Source of the DNA: Nemertoderma westbladi
Lineage: Eukaryota > Xenacoelomorpha > Nemertodermatida > Nemertodermatidae
DNA length: 31,610 nt
Reading direction: 5' to 3'
Assembly (NCBI GenBank): GCA_032718475.1
Contig: JAUCBJ010003601.1
Coordinates: forward strand, 1-31,610
Of this stretch, positions 10,525-20,021 are shown one piece after another. The notes under the pieces were generated by a model. It worked only from the letters and a program-made list of their open reading frames with translations. It was not told the DNA's origin and searched no databases. Numbering within the stretch: position 1 is the stretch's first letter; each line of letters begins with the position of its first letter. A program made the position numbers and the translations under genes.

Positions 10525-10817
10525 GTATAAAGATCGTCAGTCTGCGTTTAGGAAAAATATTTTATGACAAAACAGGACAAGCGACGAGCGCAACGAGGCA
10601 TATAATGAAGACGAGTACTGCGTTGACTAAATTATTATATAAACCACCTGGCTTCACATATTGATCGCATCCCTAGTTATTATTATTATAAAGATCGTCC
10701 TAGCTTGCGTTTAAGAAATATATTTAAATACAAAACAGGACGAACGCAAAGAGGCTTATAATGAAAACGAGTACTGCGTTTATTATATTCCTATAAACCA
10801 CCTGGCTTTGCATATTT
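10525..10817. repeat. Tandem duplication, period about 162 bp
   Basis: Two units begin TATAAAGATCGTC at 10525 and 10687. They share AAAACAGGAC, TATAATGAAGACGAGTACTG (variant TATAATGAAAACGAGTACTG) and TATAAACCACCTGGCTT. The copies differ by several indels. Confidence 0.75.
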
Positions 10818-10898
10818 AACGTGCGATTGGAAATAAGTTCGTGCTACCCTTCCGTGGGTGGTAGATGTCGCGGTTATGTATTGGTGGTTGGGAAGGGT

Positions 10899-10916
10899 GG
10901 GGGGGGGGGGGGGGGG
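10899..10916. repeat. Homopolymer run of 18 G
   Basis: Eighteen consecutive G following GGAAGGGT. The run is capable of forming a G-quadruplex, and its length is likely unreliable. Confidence 0.8.
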
Positions 10917-11539
10917 AGATTAAAAGGGGTGAACACGTACTGTCCACCTTTCTTTGATTGATTGGTGGTGTGGGTAAATTTCTCAAAACCTGATTTTGTG
11001 ATACAGTCGCTGCATTTTAATTTGTATATAATAACTAGGCCTCGTGCTGCGCGAAGTCCCCACGAACGTGTAATACTATTTATATGAGGTAGTGGGTATA
11101 TTTGGAATTAATGTATCAAAGTTATGATTATTTAAAAAGTAGGTACTACAAAGTAAAATAGCAATATTTAATTTAGCCTAACCTAACAGCCTAAACTACT
11201 GTATAATTAAGGTAATTTTGAAACAACCCAAGTAAACTGGAAACAATTAAAAAATAATGCCATTTAAATGGAAGTTAATTCCAAAAATAATTAGTACAAC
11301 GATGGACAGATTGATTAGTCTTACTGTCTTCTATTCTGGTCTTAGCTCAATCAGTCAATGTAATACTTGGAATATTTAGCAAAGTTTGCTCCGGGCTTCT
11401 GCAGTATCAATTGCAGAAGCCGAACCGAACCGAAATTGCCAAACTTCGGCCCGAACCGAACCGAAGCCGAAGCTTCTGTTGAGCCCTAGTCTACAATAAA
11501 TAAAAATCACATAAAAAACCACGTACAAGATTTGCATAA

Positions 11540-11600
11540 TTTCCCTATAGGGAAAACTGTGATTTCCCTATAGGGAAACACAAATTTCCCTATAGGGAAA
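11540..11600. repeat. Subterminal palindromes TTTCCCTATAGGGAAA, right set
   Basis: Three perfect copies at 11540-11555, 11563-11578 and 11585-11600, then a broken copy that merges into the terminal inverted repeat. They mirror the left set at 4393-4430. Confidence 0.9.
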
Positions 11601-12627
11601 TAAATAAGTTTCCCTATTGGGTTAATTTCCCAGACTGTTCTACTGAAAATATCGAATCAGTGTCCCTATCACCTATTTTCCACTATGACACCGATTCTGG
11701 GTATAGAGCTGTACCCCGATTCGGGCTATCCGGCTATGTCTGTATGTGCTAGGTCTGTAGGTCAGTAGGTCCTGCCATACTATCAGGGCTGGCAAAAACC
11801 ATAGGTTTTTCAGAAAAATTTTTAGGTTTTAGGTTTTTGCAAGGTTTTTGTAGGTTTTTGGAAGGTTTTTGCAGGTTTTTGAAGGTTTTCGCTAGGTTTT
11901 TGTAGTATTTCGCTAGGTTTTTGTAGTATTTCTGTATTTGTATACCGGTATTGATTGATTAGATTGACCTGGTTGGTAAATGATTAGATAAATTATATGG
12001 GGCGACATTTGGTCAACTGGTCAAGATTATATTTTATAGATACACTACAGCACTATGATACAAAATTGTTTGAAAGAATGAGTCCATCAGGTTTCATTGT
12101 CATATTAGTTACATTTATATAAACCTGTACAATGTCTGAAAGTAGGCTTACAGCAGTACAGACTACAGTCTTAAATTCAGACAGTAGGCTGGTAGGTGCA
12201 ACTATTTATTACACTATTAGTGCATAGTGTATTAGTTCCGTAGTCTATTAGTATCATTAGCATCAATCAATGCATGCAGAATGCAGGCACGCGATTCAGC
12301 GAATGCAGAATGCCACCCCATCCCACAGTCCCATACTGGACCATAAAAGCATAACGTAAACCATAACCCGATAACCACCAGACTCCCTGACTGTGGACTG
12401 CCTGTGACCACCAGGCAGTTGACCAGAGTGCAGAGCCAGAGCTGCAGAGACCACCCACTGACGCTGACCCAGCCACCTGGCTGCCTGGACCACTGCTGAC
12501 TGCTGCACTGTACTGCTGTACGTGTACAGTTATGTTACAGTTATACTAGGATGGCTAAAACGTCTGTCCTTATCTGATCTGATCTGATCTGACGGTATCT
12601 GACACTTGTTCCACCTTGCAGCCTTGG

Positions 12628-12850
12628 TTCAGAGTCCACCTTGGTGTAGTGGTTATATTGAATTCACGTCTCGTGGAGGTTGTGGGTTCAATCCCGGCAT
12701 GGGGGCCAAGGTAGTTTTCGTTTCGGCACGAATGTTTTTAAGGGTTTTTAACGAGGAATCTCTGCCTTGCATCCTTAAATGATAGCTAAATGAGTACTGG
12801 AGTTTCTGCCCATGTCAGCATGTGAAGTTTCCCCGGTATTCCCCTTAAAC
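12628..12850 (+). repeat. tRNA-derived SINE-like sequence
   Basis: A tRNA-like head of about 75 bases with an A-box-like TGGTGTAGTGGTTA (about 12652) and a B-box-like GGGTTCAATCCCG (about 12684), spaced as in a tRNA gene. It is followed by an unrelated body. The anticodon arm is degraded and the acceptor ends pair poorly, so this is not a functional tRNA. The body ends near a 13-base G run at 12853-12865. Confidence 0.7.
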
Positions 12851-13210
12851 ACGGGGGGGGGGGGGTCAATATAACACCTCCCCCTCTGAAACAACGATAC
12901 TAACTGAAACGAACTAAAAGGAATTCAAATAAAATAAGCTAGAAATTTTAAACTTGTTTTTAGCGGCTGGAGCCAAATTTTGATGCCGGCCCAGGATTTA
13001 CCTTTTCGGTCGACTTTTATTGGAATTTTATATACGGTACCGGTATGCAGATTTTAATTTTTTTTGTTTATCTTCAGATCTTTATTAAGTGTATTATAGA
13101 GAGCTTATTTATGGCTTATAACCTGTACATCTGTACATACAGACATATACTAATTCGTTTATTGTTTTGGTTATATTCAGCCCTTCTGTAACCTGTGTTT
13201 TTGGTGAAAA

Positions 13211-13303
13211 CCTGGTATTCTTCACATGGGGGTAACTGCAAAGTGAAATATAACGGCAAAGTCTGGTATTCTTACTGTCTTAGCCCATGTGAAGAATACC
13301 AGA
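13211..13303. repeat. Hairpin with 19 bp perfect arms
   Basis: CTGGTATTCTTCACATGGG (about 13211-13229) is matched exactly inverted at about 13285-13303, with a loop of about 55 bases that contains another TCTGGTATTCTTAC variant. Confidence 0.85.
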
Positions 13304-13396
13304 ATACCTTACTACTACATAATAGTCTGATAGTACTTAAAACTAATTATGTTTATGCTAATTATTTATCAGCATATTATTGCCACATGGGTGTGT

Positions 13397-13680
13397 GGGT
13401 GGATGGGAATGTGGGAAGGTGCCCGCTGGTTGTTTATTGTTTTGGTTAGAAAAGTCAGCCGCGGTAACATTCTCCTTTCTCTCAATTGGTAGGTATCAAA
13501 ATCGTTTATTGTTTTGGTTAGAAAACCCTGTCTCTGTAACCTGTTCCTTTCCCTCAATTGGTAGGTAACAATTGTCGTTTATTGTTTTGGTTAGAAATTA
13601 CAGCCGCTGTAACCTGCTCTTTTCCTTCAATTGGAAGGTAACAACAGCGTTTATTAATTCCCACATCCCCATCCACCTTC
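13397..13680. repeat. 72-73 bp tandem array (3 units) bounded by inverted GGTGGATGGG sequences
   Basis: Units start at 13431, 13503 and 13576 with CGTTTATTGTTTTGGTTAGA (first base T in unit 1) and end with TCAATTGGTAGGTAwCAA. Single degenerate copies of the start occur near 13157. The array is bracketed by GGTGGATGGGAATGTGGGA (13399-13417) and its near-perfect inverse (one mismatch) at 13659-13677. The open frames in it are by-products of the repeat. Confidence 0.8.
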
Positions 13681-14443
13681 CCGTATTCAGATATTCCTTC
13701 ATCGTCTAGGCATACTGTAAACACCACTGTATCAGCTGGCAATATGGGGCATGTTAAGTGTTTCTTCATATACACACTAGGCCTACCCAGTAGGCTTAGA
13801 GATACCCCTCCCTGCCTTCCCTTTCTGCCTTTAGCGTAACAAACCTTCATCCTATATCGCATTTTTAATATAATATATAAATATAATTACATGCCTTTGT
13901 GCATTTAGATGCATACCGGTATGCCTGTACTGCTACTTCATATGATGATACTGATACTGATACTTAACAGGCAGACAGGGCAACATGAAACGTGATCCCC
14001 TATTCAGCTACTGGCTATTTACCTAACAGACAATTAGGTAAATATTATATCTCTTTCTCCTGATTGGTTGTAGGATCAGATGCTGTCAGATCAGATCAGA
14101 TAAGGACAGACGTTTTATTCTACCTCCCGGTCAGCCGGTACCGGACCATCTGACTGCTACGGTAACTTGCATCAGCTAACTTGCATCAGTCAGCTTGTCA
14201 GCTCAGCAGTCAGCAGTGACAAGACAACTGGGAACTGGACTGGACTGGAACTCATCAGCTGACAATGCAAGTTGACTTGTTCAGTTGTTTTGAGTGTACA
14301 AATGAAATTAAAAGGCAAATTAAAGATGAAAAATCAAAAACCTAAAAACCTAGTTTTAGGCTTTTTTCAAATTTTAGGTTTTTGACAAAAACCTACAAAA
14401 ACCTAGGTTTACAAAAACCTACTTTGCCAGCCCTGCATACTAT

Positions 14444-15124
14444 AGCATAGATAGACCCTATCTGCCTATCACCTATTGCCTATAGGCTACTGTACAGTAC
14501 TGCACTCAGACAGTCCAGTGAGAGTGAGTACCGGTACACTGCAGTAAAATAGGTACCTACCTACCGGTCTGCCAGTAGCCTATTCCAGTATTCTATTGTG
14601 TATTGCTGTATTGTATTGAATAGCACATACCAGCATAGTTGCATACTTCAGTACTTATCTGCTTATCCACAATCAGACAATTGTCTTTCTGAATGAAATG
14701 TTGCTTATTTTGTTATTTAGGCCTACTCTATTTCTATTTTGTTTCACTTTGTCAATGTAATAACAATGTACGTAAATACTGTAATTTACTATATTCGACC
14801 ATACCGCGTACCGGTACTGTTCTATGTAAAACTACAGTTGATCTCGAATAATATATTATCAGAATGTGAAGTTAAGTCTGCATTGCAAACCAACTCAAAC
14901 CGGGGATATCGCGCCTTTGAGCAATGTTTTAGCGGAAATTTACCATGTCCATTTACTCAATACTGCAATATCACCCCGTAAACTCATTGTCACTCAGTTT
15001 ATTATATGTATACATTACATTCCCTCCCTGTCGTTATATTATTGGCAACTTTTGTATTATTATGTATGTTTCCAATCACATTCCGTACACACACACACAG
15101 CCATCCCATAGGGTGTATGTGTAA
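14444..15124. other. Unannotated gap, no gene seen
   Basis: Moderately AT-rich with CAGTAC- and ACCGGT-type words, and a CA microsatellite at about 15089-15101. Small open frames (14739-14981, 14866-15111) have no recognisable content. No RNA gene can be supported. Confidence 0.5.
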
Positions 15125-15310
15125 GATTTTTGGTGATGCTCTCCAAATCAGCATGGGACATGTTTTTTCGATGCATTAGGGCATATGGGCATAATATTCA
15201 CAAAAAATTTGAAATTTTAGTCCAAATTCATCAGCAGCAAGCAAAAAAACTGAGCGGTACCCACAATGCACTCGATCGATTATGGATTTATGATAATTTC
15301 ACTTGTATAC
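15125..15310 (+). repeat. Interspersed repeat copy A, left part (split by the LTR element)
   Basis: About 186 bp matching, at over 90 per cent by eye from about 15155, the inverted copy at 22946-23130. The sequence resumes on the far side of the retrotransposon at 20213-20325. The frame spelling SGTHNA and IHQQQAKK is open in both copies, but some differences between the copies change amino acids and the rest of the repeat is non-coding. I treat it as a non-coding repeat of about 290 bp. Confidence 0.8.
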
Positions 15311-15478
15311 TGTATGGATATGGATATATCATACAAAATACAGAAATACAATAGTGTGCTAAAGTATGTAATGTAGCCCAAGCTACCAGCACAGAGCAAT
15401 CAGCAGAGATCAGTATCTTGCTGTAGGCCTATGAGTCTGAGTGTGTGAGTATGGGGCGAGCCACGCGGTATCACCACG
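15311..15478 (-). repeat. 3' LTR (168 bp)
   Basis: Identical by eye to the copy at 20040-20207 except for the first base of the minus-strand LTR, where CG replaces the expected TG (G at 15478 on the plus strand). It ends in CA next to the duplicated target. It is unusually short for a gypsy LTR, and I see no clear polyadenylation signal. Confidence 0.93.
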
Positions 15479-15488
15479 CCCCCTTTCT
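15479..15488 (-). promoter_or_regulatory. Polypurine tract
   Basis: AGAAAGGGGG on the minus strand directly abuts the 3' LTR, which is the standard position for the primer of plus-strand DNA synthesis. Confidence 0.85.
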
Positions 15489-15523
15489 AGCATTGACACC
15501 GTAGTGCTGGCAATGCTATCAGT

Positions 15524-18500
15524 CTATAGTCTGCGGGGTGGGCGTCTCACCCGCCGTGGGTAGCTGCGCCGCGGGGGCTCCACCTGAGTTTCAAGCTCTG
15601 GGCTCCACGTGACGGTTCGTGGTGGCCGCGGTGGTGGTGGCGCTGGTTCTGGAGCCAGCTGCGGTTCCAGGTGTGGCGCCGAGGTGTCTGGCAATAGAAG
15701 GCGCCGGTTGCGGACCAGGGTGCGTCCCGAGGGTGTTCGAACCCTGTATTTGCGGTTGGGCGCAACTTCCACTACCACACCCGTGCGGTCCCAGCGCTTG
15801 GTGGTGGGGTGTTGTATGCGGACAGGTGTTCCCAGGGGAAGGGGTGTCAGGGCCTTGGTGCCCTGGTTGTAGCGCCTGACTTGCGCCGCCTGTAGTGAAG
15901 GGAGGACCTTGTCCAGGTGCGCCCGCGTTGCCTGGTGGGTTGCCGCGAATGCCGAGTGGTGCGTGGGAACCCGCGTCCGCGTTGGGTGGCCAAAGAGGAT
16001 CTCGGCCGGTGACTTCCCGTGCTCCCGAGGGGAGTTGCGGAGTTCCAGGAGCCCCTCCTGGAACCGCGGATTCGTTGTGGAGCCGCCGGTCTTGCTAAGG
16101 AGGCCCTTGATGGCCTTGACGGCGGACTCTGCGAGGCCGTTTCCCTGGGGGTATTCTGGTGATGACGTCACCGGTATTACCCCCCAGTCGTGGAGGAAGT
16201 CGATGAAGGAGGCGGCGGTAAACTGAGTGCCGCCGTCGGACCGGAAGTGGGTGGGGACCCCGAACCGAACGAATAGTTCCCGCAGGTTGTCCGCCGTCTT
16301 TGCTGCTGTTGGGGAGGAGGTGAAGGGGTGCACCTCGGGCCACCCGGAGTAGCGGTCGACGAGCACCAGGAAGTCCTTCCCGTTGAGGGCGAAGAAGTCC
16401 CCTGAGACTGACTCAAAGGGGCGGGTTGCTGGGGCGTCGGCCGTGGCCATGGGTTCCTTGGCCTGGCTGGACCGGTGGTCCATACAGGCGCCGCACGCAG
16501 TGACGGTGGTCCTGACGTCATTGGTACTGCCCGGCCAGTAGACGCACTGGCGGGCGCGCCGGAGCGTTTTCTCCACACCCTGGTGCGGCGCGTGGAGTCG
16601 TCGTAGGATGTCGCGACGGGACTCCGTCGGGACGACGATTCGTTGCCCCAACAGGACGAGACTCTGGTCCGTGGTGAGGGAGTCTCTGATGGACCAATAG
16701 GGGGCCAGAGCGCCCTCGTTGGGTTTGTGGGCGGGAAACCCCGTCTCGATGGCCGACCGTAACGCAGTGTAGTTGGTGTCGGCGTCGGCTGTCCGCGACA
16801 GCGCGAGTAGAACCGGGTCAGCGAGGCGGTCCGGCTCGTCGTCGAGATGGGCCGCCGTGGACGCGGTGATCGAGTGGAGACAGTACGCCATCTCGCCATC
16901 GTCGACTACGTCCCGCGGGGAGGGGTCGTCCACGGGGGACCGGGAGAGCGCGTCCGGAATGCGGTGCTCCTTTCCCTTGCGCCACACCGTCTTGAAGGAG
17001 TAGGGGAGGAGTCGCGTTTTGAGGCGCTGGAGGCGTGTATTGTTGGTTGCGTCGACGGTGTAGCGGTCAATAATAGTGACCAGGGGTTGGTGGTCGACCA
17101 CTAGGGTGTACTGTGGGAGGCCGAGGAGGTATAGACGACATTTCTCGGTTGCCCACACTACCGCGAGTAGTTCCAACTCCACCATCGCGTACCGAGATTC
17201 CGTCTCGGTAGCGAACCGCGATCCGCACTCCACGAGTCGCCAGTCGGCGCCGTGTCGCTGTAGGAGGGCGTATCCGAGGCCGCGTAGTCGGGACGCGTCC
17301 GTCTGGAGCATCGTCTCCTTGGTTGCGTCGTAGGGTGCGAGGACTGCTGGGGATAGCAGGACGTCCTTGGTTGCCTGGAAGGCGCGCTCGTGGTCCTCGT
17401 TCCAAAGGAACGTATTCCTGGTGCTCAGGAGGGGCCGCAATGGGCCCAGGGTGGAGGCGATGTCCGCTGTGAACGGGGCCAGCTGTTCGACCAGGCCGAT
17501 GAAGCTGCGGAGGTCGGTTAAGTTCGTGGGGCGGGGGAAATGGGAGATGGCCCGGACCTTGTCGGGGTTGGCCTGGATCCCGGTAGCCCCCACGATGTAG
17601 CCGGCAAACTTCACAGCGGATTGTGCGAACTGCACCTTGTCCGGGTGGAGAGTTATGTGGTGCTCCCTGCACCGCTGCAGGAAGGCGCGGACGCTGGCCA
17701 CATGTCCGTCGAGGGAGGCGTTGTGGAGGAGGCAGTCGTCGACGACTTTAGCGAGTTGTGGAAGTCCGAGGAGTGCTTCGTCGCCTCGGCGGTTGAACTC
17801 GTCCCCGCTGGAGACGAGTCCCATTACGCTCCTGGTATGTTTATACCGCCCCCACGGAGTTATGAAAGTAGTGAGGAGCTGCGACTCTGGTTCGAGAGGA
17901 ACCTGCCAGTACCCCGAGGCCGCGTCGAACACAGAGAAGAACTTGGACGACGTGTCGATGTCGGAGACGACCGTTCTCGGGTTCGGGGACGGGTAGTATG
18001 GGCGTTGCACCTGCGAGTTGAGGTGTCGCAGGTCAACGCACAGACGCACTTCCCATTGGGCTTCAGCGCCACCGTCATCGGGTGAACCCAATCCGTAGGT
18101 TCGGTGACCCGCTCGATGACGTGGCGTCGCTCGAGTTTGTCGAGGAGTTTCTTAACGTCATCCCGGATGGCGTGGGGGATGGGCCGGGCACCGTTTGCGT
18201 GGAAGGGAGTCGCCCCTTCTTTGAGTTCGATACGCATCGGCGGCCCGCTCATCGTGTCGAGGGGTAGCGAGGCGTCGTCGAAGACGTCGCTAAACTCGGC
18301 GAGAAGATCCTCCCGAATCCGCGGAACATCGTCGACGTGGAGATCCGGTGTAGCGTCGCTGATGGAGGCTACCGGGGCGCCGCCCGGGGAACAGCATCTC
18401 GCCGGGAAGTTAGGCGGGAGGATCCCGAGGTTGGTTATCGTCGCCCGAGAGAGGATGAGACCATCGATGTCGGGGCAGATATAGATCTCCGTTGTGGCGG

Positions 18501-18730
18501 AGGCGCCGTCGTAGTTTACCCGCACCGGGAGTCGACCAACTGTCTCGAGTGGGAGTTTATTCGCCGAGGTGAAGTCGTCGGTTGATTGGTGCGGGAGGAG
18601 GTCCTTATCTTCGCCTCCGAGTCTGTGGAAGTCGGTCAGACCCATCATGTTTCCAGCGGCGCCGCTGTCTGGGAGCGCGTGCCGGATAGTCCCGAGTTCC
18701 TTGTCCCGGCGGGTGTCGTGGAGTCCCACC
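15524..18730 (-). pseudogene. pol: pol polyprotein: protease, reverse transcriptase, RNase H, integrase (frameshifted)
   Basis: The upstream frame (from before 18730 to about 18050) has a retropepsin-like active site, ALPDSGAAGN, and then RT N-terminal sequence up to TDWVHPMTVALKPNGK. One base appears missing near 18048-18051, because the reading continues in another frame as VRLCVDLRHLN. That 855-codon frame ends at the TAG at 15524. Within it (numbering from 18091), the RT has Asp 55 (SVFDAASGYWQ) and VVDD at 116-119, where FVDD/YVDD is usual. RNase H has TDAS at 264-267 and the later acidic residues. Integrase has His 500/503 and Cys 533/536 (zinc site) and a complete D,D35E triad (D565, D619, E655). 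A GPY/F-like module (about 751-800) and a proline/arginine-rich tail follow. There is no chromodomain. The frameshift would destroy RT unless it is a sequencing error. Confidence 0.93.
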
Positions 18731-18750
18731 GTGATGTAGCGGAGGCTGCA

Positions 18751-19977
18751 GGTAGCGGGAGTCGCCGTGACGGATCGGATCCCGAGTCGCGGGATGATCG
18801 AGGAGACCCTGTTGGGTTTGGGGCCGGGTTTCTGGGTCGCCTTGGTACCCTGTCGGCAAACCGCCTTAAAGTGGCCCTGTTTACCACAGCCGCGGCACGT
18901 GACGTCCTTAGCGGGGCAGTTGGGGCGTCATGCGGCGTGTTGGCGGCCGCAGTTGTCGCATCCCTTGGCGGTATCGGGACGGCGGTTGGACCCGCTTCGC
19001 GCTCGGCCCTGGTCGTCGTTGCGCGGCCGGTTGTACGCGGATGGGCGTCCGCGCTTGTAGGCTGACACCTGAGTGATAGGCTGCCCGCCCCCCAGGATCG
19101 AGTCGTTTCGCCCACTCGCCTCTACACTCTGGCAGATCCTGACGCAGTCCTCGAGAGTCGGCTGGGGGAGAACCTTCAGGAGTTCGGTCCGGGTCTCCGA
19201 GCACCGGATACCGACGAGGACCTGCGTTACTATCTGTTCGTTGCGGCAGTGGCCGCACAGTTCCGCGTTGTCGGCGAGTTCCTCCAGGGCCACACGGAAG
19301 GAGTCGAAGGACTCACTGGCGCCCTGTCGCCGATCGTGGAACTTAATCCGGTCGATCGCGACGCTCCGCTTCGCGCGGAGGTGGCCCTGGAGTTGGTCGA
19401 GGATCAACTCCGGCGTGGTCGCATCGTCGTCGATGTCGAGGTGCAGCGTGACCCGGATCGTCTCTTGGAGGCCGCTTCCGAGGGCAGAGACGAGGGCGTA
19501 CACCTGCTCTACGTTGGGGAACGTCGCCATCTGTTGGCGGTGGGCGTGGATCCGCCAGGCTTGGCGCCACCTGCGGAAGGTAGCGTAGTCCACCTCGTTG
19601 TCGACGCGCTCGAGGCTGGCGATGTCGATGACCCGACGTCTGGGAGCCGGGGCCGGGTGAATGGGGAGGACGTCCGCGTTGGGGACCGCCGGTGCCGGAC
19701 CGGGATCCGCACGTCCCGCAGCCGCTGCGGGGTTCATGGCCGCGAGGAGCTGCGCTAAGCGGGTGTCGGAAGCCGCTTGTTGCTGCGCGAGGACCCGGGC
19801 CAAACGAGCGTCAGAGTCAGCCTGTTGTTGGGCCAGAAGTTGGACCAGATCCGCGAAAGGTGGCTGGGTAGGAGAGGCCGCCATCGCCGCGATCGTGTCT
19901 CCGCTATCCCCACAGGATGACTCGGAGTCGGAACCTGTAGGAAGCGGGGTAGACTTCTTGCCCTTTGACTTTGACAT
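18751..19977 (-). pseudogene. gag: gag region with nucleocapsid zinc knuckle, interrupted by a TGA
   Basis: Opens at the ATG at 19977, 62 bases downstream of the 5' LTR, and runs 349 codons to a TGA at 18928-18930. The N-terminus is Lys/Ser-rich. Residues about 65-108 form a Gln-rich coiled-coil-like stretch with two copies of LAQQQAxSDxRLAQ/R. A central capsid-like region follows (LERVDNEVDYATFRRWRQAW onward). The stop falls inside the nucleocapsid: CDNCGRQHAA precedes it, and in the same frame after it come NCPAKDVTCRGCGKQGHFKA and VCR. A CGA-to-TGA change or readthrough would explain this. Past the stop the frame is continuous with the protease, so the ancestor had a single gag-pol frame. 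The lower boundary given here is approximate, at the gag/protease junction. Confidence 0.88.
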
Positions 19978-20021
19978 TCTTGCAGTGGGTTAGCCTAAGT
20001 GATGGCTACTGAAGGATCAGC

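Larger units (their letters stand above)
9310..11205. repeat. ~88 bp direct repeats (9310-9396 and 11118-11205) within hAT-like element 2
   Basis: The two segments share blocks such as TATGATTA, TACTACAAA, TAAAAT and GCAATATTTA, and end with TAAACTACTGTATA. They are roughly 80 per cent alike by eye and lie in the same orientation, 1.7 kb apart. They may mark recombination between two family members or an internal insertion. Confidence 0.65.
9104..11496. mobile_element. hAT-like non-autonomous element 2 (9112-11488), 8 bp target duplication gtctacaa
   Basis: The left end TAGGGTTCAACAGAAG (9112-9127) and the inverted right end TAGGGCTCAACAGAAG (11473-11488) match at 15 of 16 positions, flanked by gtctacaa at 9104-9111 and 11489-11496. 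Subterminal arrays of ACCGAA lie at 9140-9205 and 11420-11472, in the same orientation. The termini are related to hAT-like element 1 (12 of 16 positions), but the subterminal word differs. The 2377 bp interior has no transposase. It does hold a roughly 88 bp direct repeat (9310-9396 and 11118-11205), a short CGTTCTGT array (9568-9596), a 162 bp tandem duplication and an 18-base G run (10899-10916). It lies inside the composite element near its right end. Confidence 0.92.
4352..11642. mobile_element. Composite 7.3 kb TIR element (4357-11637) with 5 bp target duplication ttcta
   Basis: The left end CAGTCTGGGAAATTAGCCCA (from 4357) is matched, inverted, by the right end finishing at 11637. About 28 bp of terminal inverted repeat align with one substitution and one indel. 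Both ends are flanked directly by ttcta (4352-4356 and 11638-11642), a plausible 5 bp target-site duplication. Inside each end are copies of the palindrome TTTCCCTATAGGGAAA. No transposase can be seen. The interior is filled with a decayed reverse transcriptase, a piggyBac-like element and two hAT-like elements. Subtracting the three inserts of known size leaves roughly 3 kb. Superfamily is uncertain: CAG-starting ends and short-word subterminal repeats resemble hAT, but hAT normally makes 8 bp duplications (some groups have been described with 5 bp). Confidence 0.75.
12556..14117. repeat. Inverted repeat pair TAAAACGTCTGTCC... enclosing 1.5 kb inside hAT-like element 3
   Basis: TAAAACGTCTGTCCTTATCT followed by tandem GATCT words (12556-12593) is matched inverted at about 14084-14117, giving around 30 bp of arms. 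The arms bracket the SINE and the tandem arrays. I found no convincing target duplication, so it may be a nested element that lost it or part of the parent structure. Confidence 0.7.
11776..14443. mobile_element. hAT-like non-autonomous element 3 (11784-14435), 8 bp target duplication catactat
   Basis: Perfect 13 bp terminal inverted repeats CAGGGCTGGCAAA start at 11784 and end inverted at 14435. They are flanked by identical catactat (11776-11783 and 14436-14443). Subterminal arrays of AGGTTTTTG (about 11806-11930) face mostly inverted arrays of CAAAAACCT (about 14334-14422). The 2652 bp interior has no transposase. It contains a large inverted repeat pair, a SINE-like sequence, a G run, a hairpin and a 72 bp tandem array, all described separately. 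It lies 139 bp to the right of the composite element. Confidence 0.93.

Noticed and set aside
9500-11060. Helitron in the interior of hAT-like element 2
   Set aside because: No CTRR-type 3' end with an adjoining hairpin and no Rep/helicase coding sequence.
12628-12705. Functional tRNA gene
   Set aside because: A and B boxes are present, but the acceptor and anticodon stems do not pair well and a SINE body follows.
15130-15354. Open frames in the interspersed repeat (15130-15354 and 22923-23120) with very similar peptides
   Set aside because: The two are repeat copies. Differences between them include many amino acid changes at the ends, and the rest of the repeat has no coding potential, so the similarity is DNA-level.
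9514-15465. 14 bp TGGGGCGAGCCACG shared by hAT-like element 2 (9514-9527) and the LTR (15452-15465)
   Set aside because: A few 14-base matches are expected by chance between sequences of this total length, and the flanks do not align.
16177-19758. Many long open frames on the plus strand and in other minus frames over the gypsy element
   Set aside because: GC-rich coding DNA produces long shadow frames. Their translations are low-complexity Arg/Pro/Ser/Gly sequences without motifs.
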